This document shows, in pieces, positions 9,801 through 18,400 of a DNA stretch of 64,000 nt. The DNA comes from Parapedobacter pyrenivorans (GTDB lineage Bacteria > Bacteroidota > Bacteroidia > Sphingobacteriales > Sphingobacteriaceae). Both the position numbers and the translations under genes were made by a program. Numbering within the stretch: the stretch's first letter is position 1; each line of letters opens with the position of its first letter. The DNA is taken from contig NZ_BMER01000001.1 in the NCBI RefSeq assembly GCF_014636865.1, forward strand, positions 2,654,718 to 2,718,717, in the 5' to 3' direction. Below the pieces are notes generated by a model. That model had not been told where the DNA came from, searched no databases, and saw nothing but the letters and a program-made list of their open reading frames with translations.

Positions 9801-10199
9801 GGGAGTAGCCTGTTCAATGCATTCCGTTTCACCTTTGAAACACCATCAGGTCAAGTAAACCTGCTGGCAGGTATGGCAGACCGATGGACACCTACCAATC
9901 CCAGTAATGAATACGTACGTGCCGCTCAAGGCACGAACTTGCCCGTCGGCGACCGTTGGGTGGAAGATAATTCCTACATCAGGCTCAAGAATCTGACACT
10001 TGGTTATACGTTGCCTAAACATCACTTGTTGAAGGGGTTTCGGATTTATGCCAGCGCAAATAATGTACTGACAATCACTCGGTACCAAGGATGGGATCCG
10101 GAATCCAATAATTTCGGAAGCTCGAATTCGTTGTTTTATGACAATGGAACCTACCCGGCGGCCAAGTCTTACGTCTTCGGAATTCAAGCAAATTTTTAA
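6855..10199 (+). CDS. SusC/RagA TonB-dependent outer-membrane transporter with STN signalling domain
   Basis: Outer-membrane importer for a large, unidentified nutrient, paired with the SusD lipoprotein that follows. From ATG 6855 it has 1114 residues: signal sequence (to about residue 40, ending ESKAQ), STN/secretin-like domain (about 45-110, ITLHKKNAPLREVMREIQ), carboxypeptidase-like regulatory domain (about 130-205), DEVVVVGYG box and plug with VEVLKDASATAIYGARAANG, then a beta-barrel ending in phenylalanine. The STN domain is the part that contacts a FecR anti-sigma factor, so this protein probably also acts as the transducer that induces its own locus. A GTG at 6798 is an alternative start, but MIFTRCVTGLYW is the usual opening in this subfamily. 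SusD follows after 27 bases. Confidence 0.94.
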   Translation: MIFTRCVTGLYWSINYRFLLIMKLAIFLTIAFAFHAIAESKAQKITLHKKNAPLREVMREIQRQQGYSFLFHGNHIADIRVDVKLAQVEFADAMRTILEQKGLDWVLEEGIVTITAKPSRPVTQTEPLQQRVVSGKVTDEQGNPIDGVTVTVKGTSVAVKTSTTGDYRIVVDEQGNMLVFSIVGFETMEQSIGELSTVNISMKVSISDLDEVVVVGYGTRTRKSITGSVATVKPEELTTTPVANLAQGLQGRVAGLDMRQNSGTPGGNISIRIRGTNSINGTSEPLYVIDGIQISASSAINAANPLSQINPSDVASVEVLKDASATAIYGARAANGVVLITTKRGTGGVTNVTYDGYIGQQSPTNKLDILNATQFAELENDTYSPNVIYEDPAILGEGTNYLDLVLRQGSIQNHQVSVVGGSENTQAALGLNYFNQEGVIKNSDYQRYALRLNVDQKINKSVKVGTSLYYTITGENKVRAGGTGVNVTSAREGILGRAVAAPPTLSPFRADGSPFPFADQMNGRYRETVNPMAELARKDFTTVNRFLVNGYLEVAIVEGLTYRASFNADLGSNLFESYSPRSIVDSVSLNNPNAINGSAGNTSSYNRSLLHESILSFRKDFANNHTISATAVYGTQTDQFQSNAHSASGFGNDYTENWSTGSARNFTVSSGRNKTLLDSYLGRVGYEFKDRYYLDLTGRVDGSSKFGANNKYGFFPAASVAWRITEESFMSAVHQVDDIKLRASYGVTGNAGAIGPYGSLATVMSGSYNYNFNNVMLFGTYPSGIANADLKWERATQLDVGLDISLFGNRLNGVLDYYYKRTDDLLFTKMLPMSSGYAAINGNYGSIENKGLEVAINAKLLTGAFSWDIAGNITFNQNKVLALDGVQDEIAQSSYSVLKVGYPLGTYKVYLIDGIYQTDEAFLPGSDARTGGIKLKDVSGDGEISNEDMVLYGNAQPKYYFGLTTNLRYKNFDLSGFLQGIQGSSLFNAFRFTFETPSGQVNLLAGMADRWTPTNPSNEYVRAAQGTNLPVGDRWVEDNSYIRLKNLTLGYTLPKHHLLKGFRIYASANNVLTITRYQGWDPESNNFGSSNSLFYDNGTYPAAKSYVFGIQANF

Positions 10200-10226
10200 T
10201 TGAACAATTTCGCAAACAAGAGAGAA

Positions 10227-11723
10227 ATGAAAAAAAGAACTTTTGGTCTGGGTACCATTATACTAGTCCTAATGATTGCTATTCAGTCATGCAGGAAACT
10301 GGATGAGACAGTTTACTCTTCTATAATGACGACTAACTTCTATCAGAGTGCCCAGGATGCCGAAGCCGCTTTGATAGCGGCGTACGGCCCGTTGGCAGAC
10401 CTTTTTGTGTTGTCGACCACGGTGATTTCTGGTGACTTTCAGGACGATCAGACCTGGGCAAAGCCGGTAGTGGGAAGAAATGTGTACCCGCTTTTTACCT
10501 ATGATACGGATTATTCGGCCCAGAAAAGCTTTGGCCGCCAATTGGAGGGACCTTACGGTGTATGGCAATATTGCTACAAAGGGATCGAAAATGTAAATTG
10601 GGTTATCGAAAAAGTTCCCCAGATCACGATGGACGAAGGCAGAAAGAATGCCATTATCGGAGAGGCTTTATTTCTCCGGGCATTCTTTCATTTTACCCTA
10701 ACCAAGAATTTCGGGGACGTCATTGTCAGAACAACAACGAGTAAGACCGAAGCGGAGACGTTGTTGCCAAAGAGCGATAAAAAAGCAGTTTACGATCAAA
10801 TTTTTAAGGATTTGGGCGAAGCGGAGTTGAAATTGCCACCTTATAGCGTAGCAACGGTAAAAGGACGCCCATCAAAAGAGGTGGCTACTGCGCTGTATGC
10901 AAAAGCTGCACTTTATGCTGAAGAATGGAATGTGGCCAAGGAAAAAGCGATGCAGGTAATTGCCTCCGGGAAATACACCTTAATGGATAATGTATTGGAC
11001 GTATATGATGTGGAAAAGGAAGACGATGCACGGGCGGAAGTGATCTTCGCTTTTGAGGGACATAATGCCAACCCGACAAAGACAGCTAATATGATGGGAC
11101 TTTGCGGACCTGCAAATTCTGCAGGAAGGGATTACGGAAATTCAACGTTCGGATCCATATTCGCTTACCAGACGTTTTTCGATTCATTTGATCCCAGAGA
11201 CGAAAGGCGACAGTTGCTTGATACCTTTTTCATCGACCGGGCAGGTAATCACGTTTCACAAAAAGATATTATCCCCTTTACTCCGAACACCGTGTTGATC
11301 AAGAAGTACATGGATAAAAACTCGAATGGCGATCGCAACCGTTGCAACGTACCTATCCTGCGATTGCCTGACATGCATCTCATTGCCGCGGAAGCAGAAG
11401 GAAGACTGAATGGCCCGACGTCTCTTGCCTTTGAGCAGATCAACGCCGTGCGTTCGCGGGCAGGTATTCCGACGCTTGGATTGCCGATGGATAAGGACGC
11501 ATTTGTCGCAGCGGTGCTGCAGGAAAGAGGGTGGGAATTCTTTGCCGAGGGCGATCGTTGGTATGACCTCACCCGGACCAACACGTTTATGGAGGCCATC
11601 CCGAAGGCCGTCGACGTCGTATACCCCGAACGGAATCCCCAGCCTAAACATCGGTACTTCCCGATACCACTGGACGAAATACGGGCAAACCCCAATTTGG
11701 AACAGAATCCCGACTGGAATTAA
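10227..11723 (+). CDS. SusD/RagB-family nutrient-binding lipoprotein
   Basis: Surface lipoprotein that caps the SusC barrel and binds the substrate. It has 498 residues with a lipoprotein signal ending IQSC, and then the SusD fold: an N-terminal SusD-like segment (TNFYQSAQDAEAALIAAYG), the NAIIGEALFLRAFFHF helix, TPR-like helices, and a C-terminal region with INAVRSRAGIP, VLQERGWEFFAEGDRWYDL and a PIPLDEIRANPNLEQNPDW ending typical of the RagB family. I choose ATG 10227 (MKKRTFGLG) because it gives the lipoprotein signal. Confidence 0.94.
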   Translation: MKKRTFGLGTIILVLMIAIQSCRKLDETVYSSIMTTNFYQSAQDAEAALIAAYGPLADLFVLSTTVISGDFQDDQTWAKPVVGRNVYPLFTYDTDYSAQKSFGRQLEGPYGVWQYCYKGIENVNWVIEKVPQITMDEGRKNAIIGEALFLRAFFHFTLTKNFGDVIVRTTTSKTEAETLLPKSDKKAVYDQIFKDLGEAELKLPPYSVATVKGRPSKEVATALYAKAALYAEEWNVAKEKAMQVIASGKYTLMDNVLDVYDVEKEDDARAEVIFAFEGHNANPTKTANMMGLCGPANSAGRDYGNSTFGSIFAYQTFFDSFDPRDERRQLLDTFFIDRAGNHVSQKDIIPFTPNTVLIKKYMDKNSNGDRNRCNVPILRLPDMHLIAAEAEGRLNGPTSLAFEQINAVRSRAGIPTLGLPMDKDAFVAAVLQERGWEFFAEGDRWYDLTRTNTFMEAIPKAVDVVYPERNPQPKHRYFPIPLDEIRANPNLEQNPDWN

Positions 11724-11733
11724 CCGTTAAGCG

Positions 11734-13053
11734 ATGAAAATAATAATCTGTATGCTGGTAAACGTCCTGTTTTGGGCGTTTACCATAGGCATTGCGCATG
11801 GAATGATGCCTGTTGCCACCGATTCGGTATTGTTCGGCCGTACCAATGATCGGGTTGAGCTTGCACACGAGGAGATTTGGCACCGGTTTATCGACGAGTA
11901 CAACGTGTTGATTGATTTCGCTGATTACGATGGATCCTTTATCAGGCCCGAAGCAGACGAATACCGTATGCTTAAACCGAACGCATTAGCCTGGTGGACG
12001 CCCACGGAGAACGGTTCGATGTTTAACGGGCTCTATTTGGATGCCATCTGCAGGAGGTGGGCGCTTACGCATCAGGAAGCAGACAAAGAAAAAGCGAGAC
12101 GTTTGGTAAAAGGGTTGCTGTTTTTGGCTAGCGTGGGCGACAAATCCGGGTTCATCGCTAGGAGTGTGGCCACCGATGGCAAAACACCACCGGCGATGGG
12201 GTCCAACGATCAATCATCCCCGTGGTTTTACGGTTTATGGCGTTATGTGTATGCAGGACTCGCCGATGACGCCGAGCGGGATCTGATCGTTGCGAAAATG
12301 ACCGAGGTAGCTGAAGCACTCGTACAGACGGGGTGGCGTATTCCGACCATGTCATATTCCCCTTCGCGGTACCGCAATACATTCGCGGCATTTGATTGGG
12401 AAGGCGCACCGCGGATTCTTTTTGTTACCAAGGCCATGCATTACCTCACAGGCGATGACAAGTGGCATCAGCGCTATATCCGGGCCACACAGGAAAGTGC
12501 TGGGGAATACCAGCCAAACCGTCTCGAAATATGCAGGCAAGGGATGCACTTCGAGCACAATAAGACCAACCGATGGACGGGCGTATCGGGAGTTGTCGAT
12601 TTATTGGCGCTATGGGAAATGGAAAGTGATCCCAAGTATAAACGAGCTTATGAGGAAGGGCTCAATTCCAGTGCTGAGAGTGCTGCAGAAGGCATTTCTC
12701 TTTGGCGGCGGTTTGACAGCGGGGATACGCAATTTTTCATGCATGACTGGCGCGTACTCAACCAGTGGTGGCGCCCGCAACACAGCGAGCAGGATGCGCT
12801 GGACGTAGCCGCTACCCAGCATAGCGAGTTAGTGAAGATTTCTCCGAGACGGGTGCAGGAATTGCATTACATGAGGGAACCCATTTGGATGTCGTGGATT
12901 GTAACAATGGCACCTGATCAACGTATTATCGACCAGTATCATGCGGAAATCGTCGCGATGATCGATACGTTTTCCTATGACACCTTTTATTATTCCCAGT
13001 TTTTTCCGGTTGAAAGCGTGTGGTACCGCTTGGTACAAGGGAGGAGAGAATGA
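11734..13053 (+). CDS. Secreted protein of unknown family, possible alpha/alpha-toroid enzyme
   Basis: I do not recognise the family. The 439 residues start with a signal peptide (MKIIICMLVNVLFWAFTIGI) and continue as a helix-rich, aromatic-rich protein with repeated W/F/Y-containing stretches (NALAWWTPTENGSMFNGLYL, NDQSSPWFYGLWRYVYAG, RNTFAAFDWEGAPRILF, EPIWMSWIVTMAP). Spacing of helices and aromatic patches resembles six-hairpin (alpha/alpha)6 glycoside hydrolases or lyases, but no catalytic motif can be named from the sequence. It starts 10 bases after susD and precedes the PQQ dehydrogenase, so it probably acts on the compound imported by the SusCD pair. The function is open. Confidence 0.7.
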   Translation: MKIIICMLVNVLFWAFTIGIAHGMMPVATDSVLFGRTNDRVELAHEEIWHRFIDEYNVLIDFADYDGSFIRPEADEYRMLKPNALAWWTPTENGSMFNGLYLDAICRRWALTHQEADKEKARRLVKGLLFLASVGDKSGFIARSVATDGKTPPAMGSNDQSSPWFYGLWRYVYAGLADDAERDLIVAKMTEVAEALVQTGWRIPTMSYSPSRYRNTFAAFDWEGAPRILFVTKAMHYLTGDDKWHQRYIRATQESAGEYQPNRLEICRQGMHFEHNKTNRWTGVSGVVDLLALWEMESDPKYKRAYEEGLNSSAESAAEGISLWRRFDSGDTQFFMHDWRVLNQWWRPQHSEQDALDVAATQHSELVKISPRRVQELHYMREPIWMSWIVTMAPDQRIIDQYHAEIVAMIDTFSYDTFYYSQFFPVESVWYRLVQGRRE

Positions 13054-13104
13054 TGGCTCCGATAAGGGTATGGTTGCCGCAACATATCAATCAAGGCAAC
13101 TGAC

Positions 13105-15195
13105 ATGAAGAGACTTGTATGGTGCCTATTGCTGTGTGGCTGTACGGTTGCCGAAACGCAATATCACGACTGGCCTTCCTATTTGGGAGGAGCTGACCGG
13201 AATCATTATTCCAAGCTTTCGCAGCTGGATACGTCCAACGTAGCGTTACTGCAGACAGCCTGGGAATACCACACCGGCGATTCCGGACAGGTGCAGTGCA
13301 ACCCGATTATCATTGAAGGGAAACTATACGGTGTCACAGCCTCCAACCATTTGTTTGCATTGGATGCTGTTACAGGTCGTGAATTGTGGCGTTTCGATCC
13401 AGACAGTACCCGTTCTTCACAAGTCAACCGTGGGGTTGCGTATTGGCAACGGAAGGACGACCGGCGGATTCTGTATGCGTACCAGTCTTGGTTGTATGCG
13501 GTAGACGCAACTACCGGCAAACCCATCCGCGCATTTGGCAGCAATGGCCGGGTGAGTCTACGGGAAGGCCTGGGCGAGGCTGCTGGTGATAAATTTGTGG
13601 TGTCTACCACGCCGGGTACCATTTTCGAGGATTTGATCGTGATGCCCACCCGGGTTGGCGAAGGTCCCGGGGCCGCACCCGGCTATATCCAGGCCTTCAA
13701 TGTGGTCTCCGGCAAATTAGCATGGGTTTTCCACACGATCCCCCATCCCGGTGAACCCGGTTTCGAGACCTGGCCTGCCGATGCGTACAAAAATCCTGCG
13801 ATCGGTGGTGCGAACAACTGGGCAGGTATGGCTGTTGACCATGGTCGCGGCATCGTTTATGTACCCACCGGTTCGCCTGCATTTGACTTTTATGGAGGCA
13901 ATCGCAAGGGCGAGAACCTATTTGCCAATTCGCTCTTGGCATTGGATGCGAAGACCGGAACATACCTGTGGCATTATCAAGCTGTCAGGCATGATGTATG
14001 GGATCGAGACTTTCCGGCACCGCCCAATTTGGTGCGCATTCGCCGGGACGGACGAGTTATCGATGCTGTGGCCCAGGTTACCAAATCGGGTCATGTATTT
14101 ATTTTTGACCGGGAAACGGGCGAATCCCTGTTTCCGATCGATGAAATCAGCGTGCCGTCCACTATCCTCCCCGGGGAAGATACATGGCCTACACAGCCGG
14201 TTCCACGGCTGCCGAAACCCTTCGCACGCCAGACCATTTCTGAAGAAGATATCACACATTTCTCAGCTAACCGTGACTCCCTACTGGCCATCTATCGCCG
14301 TGCAAACAAGGGTGCATTTCACCCACTGGATTTCAATGAAACCCTGCTGTTCCCCGGAGCAGATGGCGGAGCGGAATGGGGCGGCGCAGCTGTCGATCCG
14401 AGTGGTGTGATGTACATCAATTCCAATGAAATGCCCTGGCTTTTCAGCCTAAACCGAAAAGAAGGATTGCAACACAATGGCAGTGTGACTCTGGGGAAGC
14501 AGTTGTATATCACATACTGCATGGCATGTCACAAACCCGACCTGTCGGGAAATCCCGGTAGTGGCTACCCCAGTTTGATACGACTGAAGGATAAGATGCA
14601 TCGCAAAGACGTCATGGCTATCATCGCCACGGGCAAGGGCATGATGCCCGGATTCACCAACATTACCGCATCACAAAAGCAAGCATTGGTCAGTTACCTC
14701 TTTGGAGAAGAAAAGGAGGAGGTCTTTTCCACTGCGCCTACAGAGTTCCGAAGAGACGAGATGCCGTACGTATTTAATGGGTACAATAAGTTCCTGGATG
14801 AAAACGGGTATCCGGCAATTGTTCCTCCTTGGGGCACCCTTACTGCGATCGACTTAGCCACCGGACTGCATCGCTGGCAAATCCCGCTTGGAGAATTCCA
14901 AGAATTGACCGGGAAAGGCTTGCCGCCGACTGGTACTGAGAACTATGGCGGTCCGTTAGTTACAGCGGGCGGGCTGCTCTTTATAGCCGCCACCAAGGAC
15001 GGCATGTTTCGGGCATTCCATAAAGAAACGGGCAAGCTGCTTTGGCAGGTTGAACTGCCCGCATCCGGTTTTGCTACGCCGGCCACTTATTCCGTAGCCG
15101 GTAAGCAATACATTGTTATTGCGTGCGGTGGAACCAAGTTGGGAACCAGAAAGGGAGACAGCTATTTGGCTTTTGCGTTACCGGGAGTGTCGTGA
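13105..15195 (+). CDS. PQQ-dependent dehydrogenase with embedded cytochrome c domain
   Basis: Periplasmic quinoprotein oxidising a sugar or alcohol and passing electrons to a c-type heme. The 696 residues open with a lipoprotein-like signal (CLLLCGC), then eight-bladed PQQ propeller repeats (LYGVTASNHLFALDAVTG; LLALDAKTGTYLWHYQ; VFIFDRETGE; LTAIDLATGLHRWQIPLG). A cytochrome c module is set into the propeller: C472-M-A-C475-H476 and a probable axial Met513 or Met514 in GKGMMPGF. This layout matches the quinoprotein glucose dehydrogenase-like group in Bacteroidota; the substrate cannot be read. PQQ synthesis genes are not in the window. A repeat copy of the regulator tail begins 19 bases after the stop. 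Confidence 0.9.
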   Translation: MKRLVWCLLLCGCTVAETQYHDWPSYLGGADRNHYSKLSQLDTSNVALLQTAWEYHTGDSGQVQCNPIIIEGKLYGVTASNHLFALDAVTGRELWRFDPDSTRSSQVNRGVAYWQRKDDRRILYAYQSWLYAVDATTGKPIRAFGSNGRVSLREGLGEAAGDKFVVSTTPGTIFEDLIVMPTRVGEGPGAAPGYIQAFNVVSGKLAWVFHTIPHPGEPGFETWPADAYKNPAIGGANNWAGMAVDHGRGIVYVPTGSPAFDFYGGNRKGENLFANSLLALDAKTGTYLWHYQAVRHDVWDRDFPAPPNLVRIRRDGRVIDAVAQVTKSGHVFIFDRETGESLFPIDEISVPSTILPGEDTWPTQPVPRLPKPFARQTISEEDITHFSANRDSLLAIYRRANKGAFHPLDFNETLLFPGADGGAEWGGAAVDPSGVMYINSNEMPWLFSLNRKEGLQHNGSVTLGKQLYITYCMACHKPDLSGNPGSGYPSLIRLKDKMHRKDVMAIIATGKGMMPGFTNITASQKQALVSYLFGEEKEEVFSTAPTEFRRDEMPYVFNGYNKFLDENGYPAIVPPWGTLTAIDLATGLHRWQIPLGEFQELTGKGLPPTGTENYGGPLVTAGGLLFIAATKDGMFRAFHKETGKLLWQVELPASGFATPATYSVAGKQYIVIACGGTKLGTRKGDSYLAFALPGVS

Positions 15196-15214
15196 TTGTA
15201 TTGTTCGTTGTTGA

Positions 15215-15365
15215 CATCGAGCAAGGCCTTACTAACAAAGAAGTGGCCATCCGGTTCGATATTTCCCTCGAAACGGTCAAATATCACATCAAAAACATCT
15301 ACGAGAAACTGCAGGTCAATAGCCGCCATGCACTGATCAGCCGTAAGTACAAATAAACGGTTTGG
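15215..15365 (+). pseudogene. Displaced copy of the response regulator 3' end (right direct repeat)
   Basis: Reads as the last 47 codons, stop and nine following bases of the regulator at 3822-4442, with no start or receiver domain of its own. Upstream in-frame sequence lies within the dehydrogenase gene in another frame, so no protein is expected. It is a 150/151 match to 4301-4451 in the same orientation. If the copies recombined, the block between them would be lost and one intact regulator gene would remain. Confidence 0.9.
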
Positions 15366-15427
15366 GAATATAGCCCCCCAAAAGAGGGATGGCGGAGTTG
15401 CCCTATTTTCCGTCAATTTGTAGCGCT

Positions 15428-18400
15428 ATGGAAAGATTTCTACCCCGTCTACGCATGCCATCGATTCGATTATGGGCCACCCTGATGTTCGTGTTGGTCA
15501 GTTTGGTTACGTTTGCGCAGGATGCTTTTATCACTACTTGGAAAACAGATAACCCTGGTGAAAGCATTACAATTCCGGTGAGCCCTGATGTAACAGGGTA
15601 TAGTTATACCGTAGACTGGGGGGATGGGAACACCTCTCCTGGCCAGACTGGCGATGCTATCCATAGCTATACTACCGCTGGTACCTTTACCGTTACCATT
15701 ACCGGAAATTTTCCGGCGATAAAACTTGGGGCCCACGGTATCGATGTAACCCATAAACTCATGAGCATCGAACAATGGGGTGACATGGCCTGGACTTCCA
15801 TGGAAGGAGCCTTTTCGGGTGCGAGGTATATGGTGTCGAATGCAACCGATGTACCGGATTTGAGCGGGGTGTCCTCGCTGTCACGGATGTTTGACGGTGC
15901 CGAAGCGTTTAATGGCGACCTCAGTGGGTGGGACGTGTCTGCTGTAACTGATATGGCGAGCATGTTTTATAACGCATTCGCGTTCAATGGCAATATTACG
16001 GGGTGGGATGTATCCAACGTGACCAACATGCGTGGCATGTTCTGGCAGGCATCTGTGTTTAATCAAGACATCGGCGGCTGGAACGTAGGCAAGGTGGAGG
16101 ATATGTCTTATATGTTTTATCAAGCACCGGTCTTTAACCAGGACTTGAGCGGTTGGGATGTATCCAGTGTAACCACGATGAACAGCATGTTCTTCATTGC
16201 CCTTGATTTTGACCAATCCTTGGGAAGTTGGGACATTTCCAATGTGACGGATATGGACGACATGCTGCTCTCAACGGGTCTTTCTTCCGCCAACTACGGT
16301 GCTACGCTTATTGGATGGGCGGGGCTGTCTACGGTTCCTTCGAATGTTACGCTCGATGCGACAGGTCAGGAATATTGCCCGGCCACGGCCGCTGCCAATG
16401 CGCGGCAACAACTGATTGATAAAGGATGGACGATTATAGGCGATACGGAAGCAACCGATTGTGGTGGTGGTGTCGGTCCAGCCGACCCAAACCACTTCGT
16501 CACCGTTTGGAAGACCGACATTGATGGTGGCACCGGGCCCGACCAAATCAAGATACCGGCCGTAGGCGAGTTTACCTATACTTGGGTGGATACCAACAAT
16601 CCGGCAGCTACGGGGGCAGGGAGTGGAACTGATGAGACAATCGTTACGTTTCCACAATCAGGAAGCTATGAGGTACGTATCGTGCCAACGGGAAGCACCC
16701 CTTTTCATGCAATTCAACTCTATTATAATTTTGCTGGAAATGATGCGTCTAAGCTGCTGGAGGTGAAAAGCTGGGGTACCATCCATTGGAGTAGATTTGT
16801 GTTCTACGGTTGTGACAACCTGAAGATCACCGCGACGGACATCCCTGACCTGGCTGGTGTGACCGACTTGAGTTTTACCTTTAGCAAAAGCGGAATCGAA
16901 TCCATACCCAACATCAATGAGTGGGATGTCAGCACGGTCACCAATTTAAGTAACTTGTTTGAGGATGTGACTGGCTTCAATCAATCTTTGGACAACTGGG
17001 ACGTGAGCAATGTAACCAGCCTGAATTTTTTGTTTGACGGCGCAAGCAGCTTCAACCAACCGTTGGACACTTGGGATGTGAGTAGCGTAACAAATTTCGA
17101 CTATCTGTTCCGCGACGCTTCCAGTTTTGACCAGTCCTTGGACGCTTGGAATTTAGAAAGTTTCGTTGGATCCGTTGGCGTTTTCTTCCAGAGCGGCATG
17201 AGCTGCGAAAACTATAGTTATACGCTTTACGGATGGGCTACGAATCCGAATACCAAGGCGGACGCTATTTTTCACCCCTGGTCACCTATGGAGTACAGTC
17301 CGGATGTTGTTCCCTATCGGGACTTCCTCATTAATGATTTAGGGTGGGACATCACGGGCGATGCGCTCGGGACATGCAGCATCACGCTGCCCGGTACCCC
17401 TATCGCCCCCGATGCCGATAATATCCTCTACGTGGATATCAACGTAAATACCATGGCAACTGGTTACACCGGTGCTGGCGACAGCTGGGAAAACGCGATC
17501 CCCCAACTGGCCGATGCGCTTAAATGGGCAAGAGAGCAGCACGATGGCGGGAGCCCGGGATGGACAGAAACCGAACCGCTACGTATCTTTGTGGCCAAGG
17601 GTACCTACTTGCCGTTATACCACGCAGCCGACGCGCAATACACCACGGACGGCGGTCGCGATAATAGTTTTGTACTGGTACCCAACGTGCAACTATATGG
17701 TGGGTTTGACCCGATCGCCGGCATTGAGTCTTTGGAAGATGCACGTAGCCTGCCGGATATGAATAGTCCAGAACAGGGCACTATCCTAAGCGGCGATTTC
17801 AACGGCAACGACAATACAACCAATTATGATAACCATACCGAGAATGCCCATCACGTGACCATTGTATCGGGAAATGTAGGCAGTGCCCTCATGGATGGGT
17901 TTACGGTTACCGGTGGCTACGCGACCGGTAACACGTCGGGCTCGTCCGTAATGGGGCGGACAGTTTATCGGTTTTTTGGTGGTGGGACCTATCTTGTAAG
18001 TTCATCGCCACAATTGACGCACATAGTATGGTCTAATAATTTGGGCGAGTGGGGAGGTGGGTTGTACAACACGACTTCCCTCTCAACAGAAATCGGCTCG
18101 CCGGAGTTATCCAATGTGACGTTCTATCGGAACATGGCGCCCGGCGGTGGTGGCGGTATCCGTAATTTTGTAGGTTCTGTTGATATCAAGCAAGCCATAT
18201 TCGCACACAATGGCGCCGGACTTGTCGAAGACGGAACGTCTTCCGGTCCGGGTGGTGGGATATACAGCAGTGGAAATGGCACATCGTTGTCGGTAACCAA
18301 TGCTACATTTTACCGAAACTGGATCGTCGGGGTTTTTATCCCCCATTTCGATGGAGGTGCAATACAGGTGGAGCAGACTTCGACCCTGCTGAACAATGTG

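Noticed and set aside
4452-15214. Insertion sequence or integrase within the repeat-flanked block
   Set aside because: Every substantial ORF there is accounted for by sigma, FecR, SusC, SusD, an unknown secreted protein and a PQQ dehydrogenase; I see no recombinase motif and no inverted repeats at the ends.
15123-15356. A 77-codon ORF joining dehydrogenase-overlapping codons to a LuxR-type helix-turn-helix
   Set aside because: The first part overlaps the dehydrogenase gene in another frame and is not protein-like; the rest is the repeat copy of the regulator tail. No independent start or binding site supports a gene.
15860-17170. Repeat array that might be read as CRISPR
   Set aside because: The repeats are in-frame DUF285 coding repeats with protein-level conservation and no uniform spacers; no cas genes are present.
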